Shown: in pieces, positions 50,218-59,215 of the stretch
Position numbering within the stretch: the stretch's first letter is position 1
How the letters are laid out: every line of letters begins with the position of its first letter
Origin: Lamprobacter modestohalophilus
Lineage (GTDB): Bacteria > Pseudomonadota > Gammaproteobacteria > Chromatiales > Chromatiaceae
NCBI RefSeq assembly: GCF_016583905.1
Contig: NZ_NRRY01000008.1
Span: forward strand, 1-64,000
DNA: 64,000 nt
Direction of reading: 5' to 3'
Notes under the pieces: generated by a model
Seen by the model: only the letters and a program-made list of their open reading frames with translations
Database searches by the model: none
Told to the model about the DNA's origin: nothing
Made by a program: the position numbers and the translations under genes

Positions 50218-50406
50218 CTAACCAATCCGCATGGCGGACATTGGCGCGATGAGTCCAAAGACCGAGAGTAGCCAGAGAATCACAATGATGACGACGACCA
50301 CATTGAGGATCTTCTTGATCTTTCCGTCCATTGGTAGATAGTTATTGATCAGCCAGAGGATGACACCGACAACGACAAGCGTGACGATTAGGGTGATTAG
50401 AGGCAT
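50218..50406 (-). CDS. Thivi_2564-type small membrane protein
   Basis: This 62-residue protein has two TM helices (~3-22 and ~34-54) around the conserved PMDGKIKKILN turn. The pattern matches small membrane proteins named after a Thiocystis violascens locus. Function unknown. GGGAGAAG precedes the ATG. It lies 22 bases upstream of the DUF2333 gene. Confidence 0.85.
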   Translation of the reverse strand: MPLITLIVTLVVVGVILWLINNYLPMDGKIKKILNVVVVIIVILWLLSVFGLIAPMSAMRIG

Positions 50407-50552
50407 GTTGCTTCTCCCATCAGACGATCGATGCGTTAGGTAAGCCTCACGATAGCGCTCGTCAGTACAGGCGTCTGTTCGCTAGCGCACTGAACACCAG
50501 GCGCGCTGGGGGTATTGCTGTCCCCTCTCATCGACCAACGAGGAGAACGCAG

Positions 50553-51269
50553 GTGCAAACGGACTCCGAGAAGACCCCCAAGCAGTTTGTGAATCGGCTG
50601 CTGGCGGCACTACCCGAGCATGACCAAGGCCGGATTCTGGCCAACTGCGAGTGCATCGAGCTGCGCCGGGGCGAGGTGCTCAGCGAGCCCGGCGAGCGCA
50701 TCCGCCAGGTCTATTTCCCGACCAACAGCGTGGTCTCCTTAGTGACGACCCTAGCGGATCACCCCGGTCTGGAGGTCTGGTTGATCGGCAATGAAGGGAT
50801 GATCGGAGCGCCGCTCGTGCTCGGCGTCGACCTGACACGACTGCGCACCTTGGTGCAGGGCACGGGGCCCGCATGGCGCATGGGCGCCGGTAAATTTGGC
50901 GAGGCGCTACAGCAGAGCGAAGCCCTGCAACGGACGCTTGAGCACTATCTCGCGGTGTTGATGAACCAGGCAGAACGGATGGTGGCTTGCACCCGATTTC
51001 ATGTCGTCGAGGCACGCCTTGCACGCTGGCTGTTGATGTCGCAGGATCGGGCACACTCGAACCGCTTCCATGTCACCCACCAGGTGCTATCTGCCATGCT
51101 CGGCGTGCGCCGCGCCGGCGTCACCAGGGCAGCAACGGTTTTGCAAGGATATCGTCTCATCGATTACCGTCGCGGGGATGTCACTATCCTTGACCGCGCG
51201 GGTTTGTTGGCAGTTGCCTGTGACTGTTATGGGGCGATGGAAGCCATCGACCAGCAGCTCATGGACTGA
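50553..51269 (+). CDS. Crp/Fnr-family transcriptional regulator
   Basis: This 238-residue protein has a cyclic-nucleotide-binding-like beta barrel (~30-150: RGEVLSEPGERIRQVYFPTN, VSLVTTLADHPGLEVWLIGN) and a C-terminal HTH (~175-215: VTHQVLSAMLGVRRAGVTRA). It lacks the FNR four-cysteine pattern. The effector is unknown. The GTG start has AGGAGA six bases upstream. It is paralogous to the next gene and divergent from the small membrane protein. Confidence 0.9.
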   Translation: MQTDSEKTPKQFVNRLLAALPEHDQGRILANCECIELRRGEVLSEPGERIRQVYFPTNSVVSLVTTLADHPGLEVWLIGNEGMIGAPLVLGVDLTRLRTLVQGTGPAWRMGAGKFGEALQQSEALQRTLEHYLAVLMNQAERMVACTRFHVVEARLARWLLMSQDRAHSNRFHVTHQVLSAMLGVRRAGVTRAATVLQGYRLIDYRRGDVTILDRAGLLAVACDCYGAMEAIDQQLMD

Positions 51270-51461
51270 ATGCGGGGTTCTGCCCTTGCATTTCGCACCC
51301 GATAGCCGATAGCGAAATGTCCGCAAGGCAAGCCAGGGCAGCGCAGACACCCTGGATGCGGCTCTCGGTTTGCTTCAGAAAACAGCCCTGTTCGAAGGTT
51401 AGTACGCTATGGTACAGAGAGGTCCGAATCTCTCGAAAAACGCTCACATGGGAAGCGACTC

Positions 51462-52211
51462 ATGACCATGCCCGCCGCGCCCAAGCCAGCGTCTCCACGC
51501 CAAAATCACTTGCTCGACGCGCTGCCCAAGGCCGAGCTCGAGCATCTCTGTACCGACCTCGAACTGGTCCCGCTGCCCCTTGGCAAAGTCCTCTACGAAT
51601 CCGGTGAGGGCTTGAGCCATGTCTATTTTCCGACCACCGCCATCGTCTCCCTGCTGTATGTGATGGAGAATGGCGCCTCTGCCGAGATCGCCGTGGTCGG
51701 CAACGAGGGCATCGTCGGCATCGCCCTGTTCATGGGCGGGGAAACCATGCCGAACCGGGCCGTGGTGCAGAGCGCCGGCCAGGCCTATCGCCTCAAGGGG
51801 CCCGTGCTCAAGAGCGAATTCGCTCGCTTCGGCGGACGCCGCCACAGCAGCTTACAGCCACTCCTGCTGCGCTACACCATGGCCCTGCTGACCCAGATGG
51901 CGCAGACCGCGGTCTGCAACCGGCATCACACGATCGACCAGCAGCTTTGCCGCTGGCTGCTGCTCAGCCTGGACCGACTGCCGTCGAACGAGCTGGAGAT
52001 GACCCAGGAGCTGATCGCCAACATGCTCGGGGTGCGGCGCGAGGGCGTGACCGAGGCCGCCGGGCGTTTGCAGAGTGCCGGGTTGATCCGCTACAGCCGT
52101 GGACACATCAGCGTGCTGGATCGCCCCGGACTCGAGGCGCGAGTCTGCGAATGTTACGAGGTGGTGCGGCGCGAATTCCAGCGCCTGCTCCCCAGTCGGC
52201 CGATTGCCTGA
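51462..52211 (+). CDS. Crp/Fnr-family transcriptional regulator (second copy)
   Basis: A 249-residue regulator with the same layout as its upstream neighbour: GEGLSHVYFPTTAIVSLLYV, EIAVVGNEGIVGIALFMGGE, and HTH ELIANMLGVRREGVTEAAGR. No cluster-binding cysteines are seen. The ATG follows GGAAG. The 192-base gap to the first copy suggests its own promoter. A 15-base direct repeat (CTGATGGCACCAAAG) at 52208-52238 spans its stop. Confidence 0.9.
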   Translation: MTMPAAPKPASPRQNHLLDALPKAELEHLCTDLELVPLPLGKVLYESGEGLSHVYFPTTAIVSLLYVMENGASAEIAVVGNEGIVGIALFMGGETMPNRAVVQSAGQAYRLKGPVLKSEFARFGGRRHSSLQPLLLRYTMALLTQMAQTAVCNRHHTIDQQLCRWLLLSLDRLPSNELEMTQELIANMLGVRREGVTEAAGRLQSAGLIRYSRGHISVLDRPGLEARVCECYEVVRREFQRLLPSRPIA

Positions 52212-52387
52212 TGGCACCAAAGACTGATGGCACCAAAGCGTTGCTGAGCAATGTTCGCAAGCGCACAGACAGGGACGGGCCGCTTGGCGCAGCGTCGTCA
52301 CACTCAGGCAATCACACTGAGCCATCCATCCTGGCGTGGTGACCAACCTGCGTGCTTGCACGCACCAACTCGAGAGGCAGATTTCTC

Positions 52388-52873
52388 ATGACTAAGCTCT
52401 TCAGGAATGTCGGTATTGTAGCCATCGTCGGTCTCGCCGGCGTCTCCTTCTCGGCCAGCGCCTGGTGGGGCGGTCCCGGTGGCTATGGCGGCAACAACGG
52501 CATGATGGACGGTATGACCGACATGTTCGGGGACGGCTCTGGTGACTTCGATATGAGCATGAGCGGCAGTGGCTCCGGGCGCAGCTCAGGGCGTGGTTAT
52601 GGCCGCGGCTATGGCGACGGACGCGGCTACGGCTCACCCACCGGTTACGGCTACGGTGGTCCGGGCGGATATGGCGGTCCGGGCGGCGGCATGGGCGGAC
52701 CCTATGGCGGCTACGGCGCTCCGGGCGGCTACGGCGGTATGGGCGGACCTTATGGCGGCTATGGCGCGCCTTACGGGGGTGGTGGGTACGGAGCGCCCTA
52801 TGGCGGGATGCCCTATGGCGCGCCACAGCAGGCGCCCGGAGCCCAGTTCGGACCGCCTCAACCCCAGCAATAA
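52388..52873 (+). CDS. Sulfur globule protein-like Gly/Tyr/Pro-rich secreted protein
   Basis: A 161-residue protein. The signal peptide (~1-25, ending in ASA) is followed by [10 protein letters not shown], then Met/Asp/Ser-rich and Arg-rich stretches, then repeats of [16 protein letters not shown] and YGAPYGG to the end. This composition, with the signal peptide, matches structural proteins enclosing periplasmic sulfur globules in Chromatiaceae (SgpA/B/C type). ATG 52388 starts the signal peptide; the frame is open to 52352. A GC stem (52890-52906) follows the stop. Other Gly/Tyr-rich surface proteins remain possible. Confidence 0.75.
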   Translation: MTKLFRNVGIVAIVGLAGVSFSASAWWGGPGGYGGNNGMMDGMTDMFGDGSGDFDMSMSGSGSGRSSGRGYGRGYGDGRGYGSPTGYGYGGPGGYGGPGGGMGGPYGGYGAPGGYGGMGGPYGGYGAPYGGGGYGAPYGGMPYGAPQQAPGAQFGPPQPQQ

Positions 52874-52889
52874 GCGCAACGAACTGCCT

Positions 52890-52906
52890 GCCCCGCTCCG
52901 CGGGGC
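52890..52906 (+). terminator. GC stem-loop after the sulfur globule-like gene
   Basis: GCCCCGC-TCC-GCGGGGC, 14 bases after the stop. No T tract follows, so it may act as an mRNA-stabilising 3' hairpin rather than as a terminator. Confidence 0.5.
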
Positions 52907-53049
52907 GGTGGTCTGGCCCTCATAAGGCTGCCGACAATCTAGCGGCTCAAGCAAACGGGGTGCGCTTCCAAGCCGTCTTCCTACCCAGCATCTTCTGATC
53001 CCGACTTTTCGGGACACACCTCTTCCAAGATCGACAGCCAAATCCCTCG

Positions 53050-53901
53050 CTACAGCGCCGATACCCAAACACCGACGCTGAGGCCAGCCCCCGGCGCGCC
53101 GACGTAGCTGCCGGCAATCGGCGGGACGGATTCCGGCAGCCGCGCCACGGCCACGGGGATGTGCTGCGCACCGGCCATCTCGCCGATCGAGGGATCAAAC
53201 CCCTTCCAACCCGCGCCGGGCAGATAGACCTCGGCCCAGGCATGTGTCGCGCCGTAGTTGAGCGCCGAAGGCTCGGCTTGTAGATACCCGCTTACAAAGC
53301 GTGCGGCGAGGCCCAGGCAGCGAGCGGCCCCGATGAACAGGGCAGCGGAGTCGCGACAAGAGCCGGTTCCCAGCGTGAGTGTCTGCGCGGCATCCTGAAC
53401 ACCCGGCTCTTCGCGCACTCGGTAAGCGACGCGCGCATGGATGCTGACGCACAGGCGTTGCAACAGCGCGTAGGTCTGGATGCGCTCGCCCGGTCTCCAG
53501 ACCGATTCGACCCACGCCATTAGCGGGTCCGCGCTGCTGCGTCGAGAACCGTCCATGTAGGGCAAGAGCACCGGTTGATCCTCAACGGCATAGGCGAAGG
53601 GGTAGTCAACCGCTTCCGCGTCGACCAGGAAATCGAGCGGCTCCGCGTTGAACTGCTGAATCACGACATCGCTCTCGATCAGGAGCTGGCTGGCAGGTGT
53701 GTCGAAGGTTGCAATCGCCACGGAATTGTCTTCGACATCGCGATGCCAGCGCAGCACCGCGGTGGGCGTGGTGGTCAGCATTGCGGACTCGATGCGTACC
53801 TCGTGATCCTCCCGAGGTCGCAGACGCAGGACGTGCGGGCCAAGCTGTACTTGACTCGAAAAGGTGTAGTAGGTCCGATGCAGGATACGATAGCGGTGCA
53901 T
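53050..53901 (-). CDS. Transglutaminase-like family protein
   Basis: This 283-residue protein has the bacterial N-terminal module (MHRYRILHRTYYTFSSQVQL, GPHVLRLRPRE) followed by a transglutaminase-like core. The catalytic residues are Cys in GTGSCRDSAALFIGAARCLG, His in YGATHAWAEVYLPG and Asp in KGFDPS. Such proteins are cysteine-protease-fold enzymes of usually unknown substrate. No signal peptide is seen. It converges on the sulfur globule-like gene. Confidence 0.9.
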   Translation of the reverse strand: MHRYRILHRTYYTFSSQVQLGPHVLRLRPREDHEVRIESAMLTTTPTAVLRWHRDVEDNSVAIATFDTPASQLLIESDVVIQQFNAEPLDFLVDAEAVDYPFAYAVEDQPVLLPYMDGSRRSSADPLMAWVESVWRPGERIQTYALLQRLCVSIHARVAYRVREEPGVQDAAQTLTLGTGSCRDSAALFIGAARCLGLAARFVSGYLQAEPSALNYGATHAWAEVYLPGAGWKGFDPSIGEMAGAQHIPVAVARLPESVPPIAGSYVGAPGAGLSVGVWVSAL

Positions 53902-53976
53902 GATTTACCTTGCAGGCTCTGGCCAGAGCGCGCGCGCCGTGGTTGTCGAGCGCCTGCTGCCGGAGCGGACGCTGTC

Positions 53977-56196
53977 CTAATCCAACATCGGTTCCGAAGG
54001 TCGGCCAAACAGATAGCCTTGACCCCAGTCGACCCCCAACTCGAGCAACTGTTCACAGGTGGCCTCATCCTCGATGCACTTAACCAGCGTGATCAGGCCA
54101 AGGTCTCGAGCCGCATGCTGAAGGCCTTGAAGCAGCGTTCGGGCCCGTGCTGACTCGCGTGCCTGCCGGACTAGGCCAGCGTCCAGCTCGACGAACCTGA
54201 TCGGCAGGGCGGCCAGGAAACGCAAACCACCCGCCTCGCCTCCGCAGCGTCCCAGCGCGAGCTGACACCCCACCTCGAGCAAAGGCCCCAGCGCCTTCGT
54301 GACCTGCGCCGTGCTCGTGACGACTTGCTCCTCGTTGATGGTCAGTACCACCGGCGGTGCCCGCCCGAGCAAGACCGACAGACCACTCAACGCCTCAGCT
54401 GCCCTGTTGATTTCCTCGGGATGCAACAGCAGGTCGCCAGATAGATTGATGAACGACAGCAGCGTCGGATCGCCCGTCCCCTGGCCGGCCCGTAACCGCT
54501 CGATCACGTTGTGCAGCAACAGGGCATCGATCTTGTGCATCAGCCCGAGCTGCTGGGCAACGCCAAGGAAAGCATCCGCGGCTAGATTGCCGTGCTCCAG
54601 ATCGACCAGACGCGCCAGCGCCTCTTCGCCAACCAGATGCTGATCGCTGAGCGCGACGATGGGCTGAAAGGCGGGCCGAATCGCGGTGAGGCGGAACGCG
54701 TCCTGTAACCGCATGGCGATCGAGATCGCGCGCTGGCCCGCCTCGCTGCCATCGAACACCACCTGGTTGCGGCCGGCATCCTTAGCCCGATAGAGCGCTG
54801 CATCGGCACGGGCGATCATCTCGTTCGGGTCATCATTCGCGGCGCGCGAGCAGGCGAGCCCTGCGCTCAGGGTGACTTGGATCTCACCGGACTCGGTCGC
54901 GATCGACTCTGCGCTCACTGCCTCACGCATGCGCTCGATACTCTGCACCGCTTGCGCCACCGTAGTATTTGGGATCAAGGCGATCATTTCCTCACCGCCC
55001 CAACGGCCAATCCAGTCGCCCTGACGCAGCCCTTTATGCAACCGACCCGCCACCACACGCAAGACCTCATCGCCAGCGGCGTGCCCGTAGGCATCATTGA
55101 CCAGCTTGAAGTGATCCAGATCCAAGATTGCCAGGCAATAGGGCGCGCTGGAGCGGGTCGCCTGACTGCGGATGCGTTCAATCGCTTGCCACATCCCGCG
55201 CCGATTCAGCAATCCGGTCAGTTCGTCATGATCGGCCAGATGGGCCAGCTTGACCTCGGCCTCGCGCCGACGTGTGACCTCGATATGGGTGCCGGCCAGC
55301 TCGAGTCCGCCAACCAGCTGATCACGGGCGAACACCCGGGCGCGATCGAGCACCCAGACCCAATGACCGACGCGATGACGGACCCGGTACTCGGACTCGA
55401 AGCGATCCAGCTCCGCCGCGAGCACCGGGCGCAGCCGCATCTCGACCCGTTCCCGGTCATCCGGGTGCATCATCGCGAGCCAGCCCGGCCAATCCAGTGT
55501 CAGATCACCGGGCCGGTAGCCGAGCATGTCGTAGAAGCGCACATCGCCATGTACCCTGCCCGCGGGAAGCGAGGCCCTGTAGGTGCCGATATCCCCCCCT
55601 TCGATTGCCAGGTCGAGGCGACGCCGGACCTCGTCGCGATCGCGCTCGACCTGACGCGTCTCGGTGACGTCGGTCAAGGTCGTCAGACAGCGACAGTCCT
55701 GGTCGGCGCCCGGATGTGCGCGGCTATCGAAACGCAGATCGCGCATGGGCCCAGCGGCCGAGGTCTGCAGCTTGATCTCGGTGGTGACCGAGGTCTCGGG
55801 CTCCGCCGCGAACACGGCCCGCAGGTGGGCGAACAGCCGCATGCTGTTGCCATTGACGAGAAAGCCACTCAGCGGTCGATCGACGACACCGGCGCGCTCG
55901 CGTCCCAACAGCTTCGCGGCGGTCAGATTCAGTGACCGGATGATGCCGTTGCGATCCAGCGTCAGATAGCCAACCGGCGCGAAATCATAGAGTTCGGCGT
56001 AGCGTTGGTGACTCTCCTCAAGATCGGCCTGCGCCTGCCCGAGATCCCGATTCTGGATCTCAAGCTCGATCTGATGGAGCTGAAGATCGTGCAGCAGTCG
56101 CTGCGTGCCATCGCCTTGATCGCTCTCGAGCGCGGCCTCTGCGCTACCCAACAGACGGATCAGGTCCACTCGACTGAGATTATCGTAGCGCGTCAT
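53977..56196 (-). CDS. PAS-PAS-GGDEF protein with degenerate EAL domain
   Basis: A 739-residue protein. PAS1 (~65-190; FAPVGYLTLDRNGIIRSLNL) and PAS2 (~195-310) precede GGDEF (~320-490). The GGDEF active site is WGGEEMIAL, with an RQGD inhibitory site five residues before it, so c-di-GMP synthesis with feedback is expected. The EAL domain (~500-739) keeps EEALARL and INLSG, but the metal-binding DDFG loop is replaced by LGRCGGEAG and the catalytic KxD is ELD, so phosphodiesterase activity is doubtful. No TM segment is seen. Confidence 0.9.
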   Translation of the reverse strand: MTRYDNLSRVDLIRLLGSAEAALESDQGDGTQRLLHDLQLHQIELEIQNRDLGQAQADLEESHQRYAELYDFAPVGYLTLDRNGIIRSLNLTAAKLLGRERAGVVDRPLSGFLVNGNSMRLFAHLRAVFAAEPETSVTTEIKLQTSAAGPMRDLRFDSRAHPGADQDCRCLTTLTDVTETRQVERDRDEVRRRLDLAIEGGDIGTYRASLPAGRVHGDVRFYDMLGYRPGDLTLDWPGWLAMMHPDDRERVEMRLRPVLAAELDRFESEYRVRHRVGHWVWVLDRARVFARDQLVGGLELAGTHIEVTRRREAEVKLAHLADHDELTGLLNRRGMWQAIERIRSQATRSSAPYCLAILDLDHFKLVNDAYGHAAGDEVLRVVAGRLHKGLRQGDWIGRWGGEEMIALIPNTTVAQAVQSIERMREAVSAESIATESGEIQVTLSAGLACSRAANDDPNEMIARADAALYRAKDAGRNQVVFDGSEAGQRAISIAMRLQDAFRLTAIRPAFQPIVALSDQHLVGEEALARLVDLEHGNLAADAFLGVAQQLGLMHKIDALLLHNVIERLRAGQGTGDPTLLSFINLSGDLLLHPEEINRAAEALSGLSVLLGRAPPVVLTINEEQVVTSTAQVTKALGPLLEVGCQLALGRCGGEAGGLRFLAALPIRFVELDAGLVRQARESARARTLLQGLQHAARDLGLITLVKCIEDEATCEQLLELGVDWGQGYLFGRPSEPMLD

Positions 56197-56351
56197 GGGG
56201 ACTCCGGGTGCGCGAGTGGGTGGACTGGCTTAAGAAAGTATAGGCTTCGAATGCTCTGCTTAGCTTCGAACAACGCTAGCACACTCGGGCGCCAGCGTCG
56301 TATTGCCCCATCCTTAACCAGCACGGCGCTGTAGCTGGATTGCCACCTGGG

Positions 56352-59027
56352 TCAAGGCGTCCGGGGCCTGCGATCGGCCGGCACGGCCGCTGTGGAGGCG
56401 GCACTCAAGCGCGGGATAAAGACCAGGATCGCACCATCGACGCGGTTATCGATCGTCTTGTACGGACGGATTCGCACCGAGTATCCATGGCCGCGGTCGT
56501 CCTCGATCTCAAGCGTGCGCAGGCTCTTCTCGTCGATCACCTCGAGCACCAGTCGCTCCAGGTTCGGAATCTCAAGATGCGACTTGATGTGGCTGATGCG
56601 CCGGCCGATGTCCGCCGGGATCAGGTTGAGCAGGGCTTCGGCCGGCTCGGTGAATTGGCGGATACTGAGATCCGCGCTCAGGATCAGGATCGGCAGCTCG
56701 ACGCTGGAAAGCAGGTTGACCAGATCGTTGTTGGTCTGGGCCAGCTCGCGATTGCGGTTCTCGAGCTCATCGTTGACCGTGGCCAGCTCTTCATTGGTCG
56801 ATTGCAGCTCCTCCTTCGCGGTCTCCAGCTCCTCGTTTGCACTCTGCAGCTCCTCGTTGGTGGACTGTATCTCCTCGCTAGCGGCACTGAGCGCCTCATT
56901 GGTGCCCTCTTGCGCCTCGATGATCGACTGCATCGACGCCCGCGTACTCGCCAGCTCGCGCTCCAGCTCGGCTTGGTAGCGCAGCAGCTCAGGCGTCGTG
57001 TCGGCGTCGCCGCCGGCATCCAGGTCGCCAGCCGAGCAGGTCAATGCCGCCGCCGCGCGCTCCTCAACAGCAGCGCTCACGGCCCTGGGCTCGAACAGCA
57101 CGATGAGATTGTTCTCGCCGCGGATCGCAGCAGCGAGCGGCAGCACCTGGATATCCACCCGCTGCTCCTGTCCTTGCACCTGCAGGCGCACATGCTCCTT
57201 GCGTTGCTCACAGCCGTCTTTGGTCGCGGCATGGATCGCCGCGCGCAGCTCGACGATCAGATCAGGATGGGCCAGTTTGTACAGATTCAGTGTCGCCGCG
57301 CCGGCGCTCGGCTCGATGTAGGGCCATGTCCGGCCGAGAAACCGCAGAATCCACTGGTCGGGATCAATGACGACGCCGACCGGTGTATAGCGCGCTAACA
57401 GGCGGCGCTCGGTCTCGCGGTTCAGATCGTAGACCCGGCTTTCAGGCCCGCTCAGATCCGCCGTGACCGGCTCCTCTGCTGGCCTCTTGGTCGGCAACAC
57501 CAGCTCGTTCATCGGGCTAGCGGCCACCGATTTCTTCCGGTAGAGCTTGGCCTGCTTGTCCTGCATGGCGAACAGCGCCGCCTGACTGCCGACGCTCTCC
57601 GAGCCGCCGAGCAGCAAGAACCCTTGCGGCTGCAACGCGTAATGGAAGAGCTGCAAGACCTTCTGCTGCAGCGGCTGCTGCAGATAGATGAGCAGGTTGC
57701 GACAGCTCAGTAGATCGATCCGCGAGAACGGCGGATCGCGGGTCACATCTTGGAGCGCGAAGATGCAGCGTTCTCGAATCGATTTGCAGACCTGGTAGCC
57801 ATTCGCCACGCGCTGGAAATAGCGTTTGAGCCGCGCGGCTGAGACCTCGCCGATAATGCTCGGTGGATAGACTGCGGCGCGTGCCGCCTCGATCGCCTCG
57901 TCATCCACATCGCTGCCAAAGATCTGGATGCTTGGGACCGTCGTGCTCTCTGCAAGATACTCATCCAATGCGATGGCGATCGAATAGACCTCTTGCCCGG
58001 TGGAGCAGCCTGGCACCCAGATGCGCAGCGGCAGGTTCGACGGACGCCCCTGCATCAACGCCGGAAAGCTGATCCGCTCCAGCGCCTCGAAGCCCTCCGC
58101 ATCGCGAAAGAAGCCGGTGACATTGATCAGGATGTCATGGAAGAGCGCATCGATCTCCTTGGCATCATGCTGCAGCAATTGGATGTAGCGGGCGGTGCTG
58201 TCGAGCTGGTGCAGCAGGATGCGGCGGGCGAGCCGACGCCGAATCGTCGTCTCTTTGTAGGCGGAGAAGTCGTGCCCGCTGCGCGCACGCAGCAGGATGA
58301 ACACCTTGTTCAGCTCCGTCGGGTTGGCAACGACCACCTCCTCCGGCGCCTGTATCCAGCGCTCTGGGCGCAGCAAGGGGTGACGGGCCAAGCGGCCGAG
58401 CTCGCGTGCGATCTCGACCGGCGGCAGCACGCGATCCACATAGCCGGTCGCCACCGCATTCGCCGGCATGGCGTCGTACTCCGCGCTGTCGCGGTCTTGG
58501 GCAAAGGTGATCCCACCCGCATCCTTGATGGCGCGGCAGCCGAGGCTGCCGTCCGAGGCGGTCCCTGAGAGCACGACACCAATCGCCTTGCTGCCACGAT
58601 CGTCGGCCAGACTGCTGAAGAACAGATCAACCAGGTTATAGGCACGTCCTTGCTCGCCGCCCTCCGGCAGCACCACCAGGTGATTGTGCTGCAGGCTCAG
58701 CCGCTGTCCGGGGGCGATCGCGTAGACCTGATTCGGGGCCAAGGGCAGACCGTCGCTGGCCAATTGGATCGGCATTGGGCAGTCCTTGGCCAGCAGCTCG
58801 ACCAGCAGTGAGGCATGGGTTGGGTCCAGATGCTGGATCAGCACAAAGGCCATGCCGGTATCCGGCGCCAGATCCCGCAGCAGCGCCTTGAACGCGGCCA
58901 GGCCACCGGCTGAGGCGCCGATCCCGACCACCGGGATGTCTTCGCGCGGGGGCGTCAGGGCGGCGCTTGACCTGTTCGATTGATCTGACTGATTCGCCTG
59001 GCCTTGCTGGAACTGATCTGTTACCAC
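56352..59027 (-). CDS. CheB-CheR fusion with coiled coil and PAS domain
   Basis: An 891-residue protein. The CheB-like methylesterase (~30-215) has Ser in VGIGASAGGLAAF, His in IQHLDP and Asp in SGTASDGSLG, with no receiver. The CheR-like methyltransferase (~235-480) has GFFRDAEGFEAL and VPGCSTGQEVYS. A PAS-like stretch (~525-640), a Glu/Asn-rich coiled coil (~690-770, EELQSTNEELATVNDELE) and a final PAS (~775-875) follow. No kinase domain is attached. GTG 59027 has AGGA five bases upstream. It is divergent from the PYP-phytochrome gene (188-base shared region), which suggests joint control. Confidence 0.92.
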   Translation of the reverse strand: MVTDQFQQGQANQSDQSNRSSAALTPPREDIPVVGIGASAGGLAAFKALLRDLAPDTGMAFVLIQHLDPTHASLLVELLAKDCPMPIQLASDGLPLAPNQVYAIAPGQRLSLQHNHLVVLPEGGEQGRAYNLVDLFFSSLADDRGSKAIGVVLSGTASDGSLGCRAIKDAGGITFAQDRDSAEYDAMPANAVATGYVDRVLPPVEIARELGRLARHPLLRPERWIQAPEEVVVANPTELNKVFILLRARSGHDFSAYKETTIRRRLARRILLHQLDSTARYIQLLQHDAKEIDALFHDILINVTGFFRDAEGFEALERISFPALMQGRPSNLPLRIWVPGCSTGQEVYSIAIALDEYLAESTTVPSIQIFGSDVDDEAIEAARAAVYPPSIIGEVSAARLKRYFQRVANGYQVCKSIRERCIFALQDVTRDPPFSRIDLLSCRNLLIYLQQPLQQKVLQLFHYALQPQGFLLLGGSESVGSQAALFAMQDKQAKLYRKKSVAASPMNELVLPTKRPAEEPVTADLSGPESRVYDLNRETERRLLARYTPVGVVIDPDQWILRFLGRTWPYIEPSAGAATLNLYKLAHPDLIVELRAAIHAATKDGCEQRKEHVRLQVQGQEQRVDIQVLPLAAAIRGENNLIVLFEPRAVSAAVEERAAAALTCSAGDLDAGGDADTTPELLRYQAELERELASTRASMQSIIEAQEGTNEALSAASEEIQSTNEELQSANEELETAKEELQSTNEELATVNDELENRNRELAQTNNDLVNLLSSVELPILILSADLSIRQFTEPAEALLNLIPADIGRRISHIKSHLEIPNLERLVLEVIDEKSLRTLEIEDDRGHGYSVRIRPYKTIDNRVDGAILVFIPRLSAASTAAVPADRRPRTP

Positions 59028-59215
59028 GAGGTTCCTATTGAAGCGTTTCAGTGATCGATGGTTGCGCCCGAGTATACGCAGTCGAGCAGAGCAGCCGTCA
59101 TCTCAATCGGAACGCGAGCCACCTCGACAGCCGCATCTCGCGATCTGCGGCCGATGCCCCACCGGCCGCGACGGATGCAGATACGGCCCCCTGAAGATAC
59201 CGATATACTCAGCGC

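Noticed and set aside
54877-57398. Plus-strand open frames (about 352 codons each) opposite the GGDEF and CheB-CheR genes
   Set aside because: Antisense shadows; Leu/Arg/Gln-rich products without domains.
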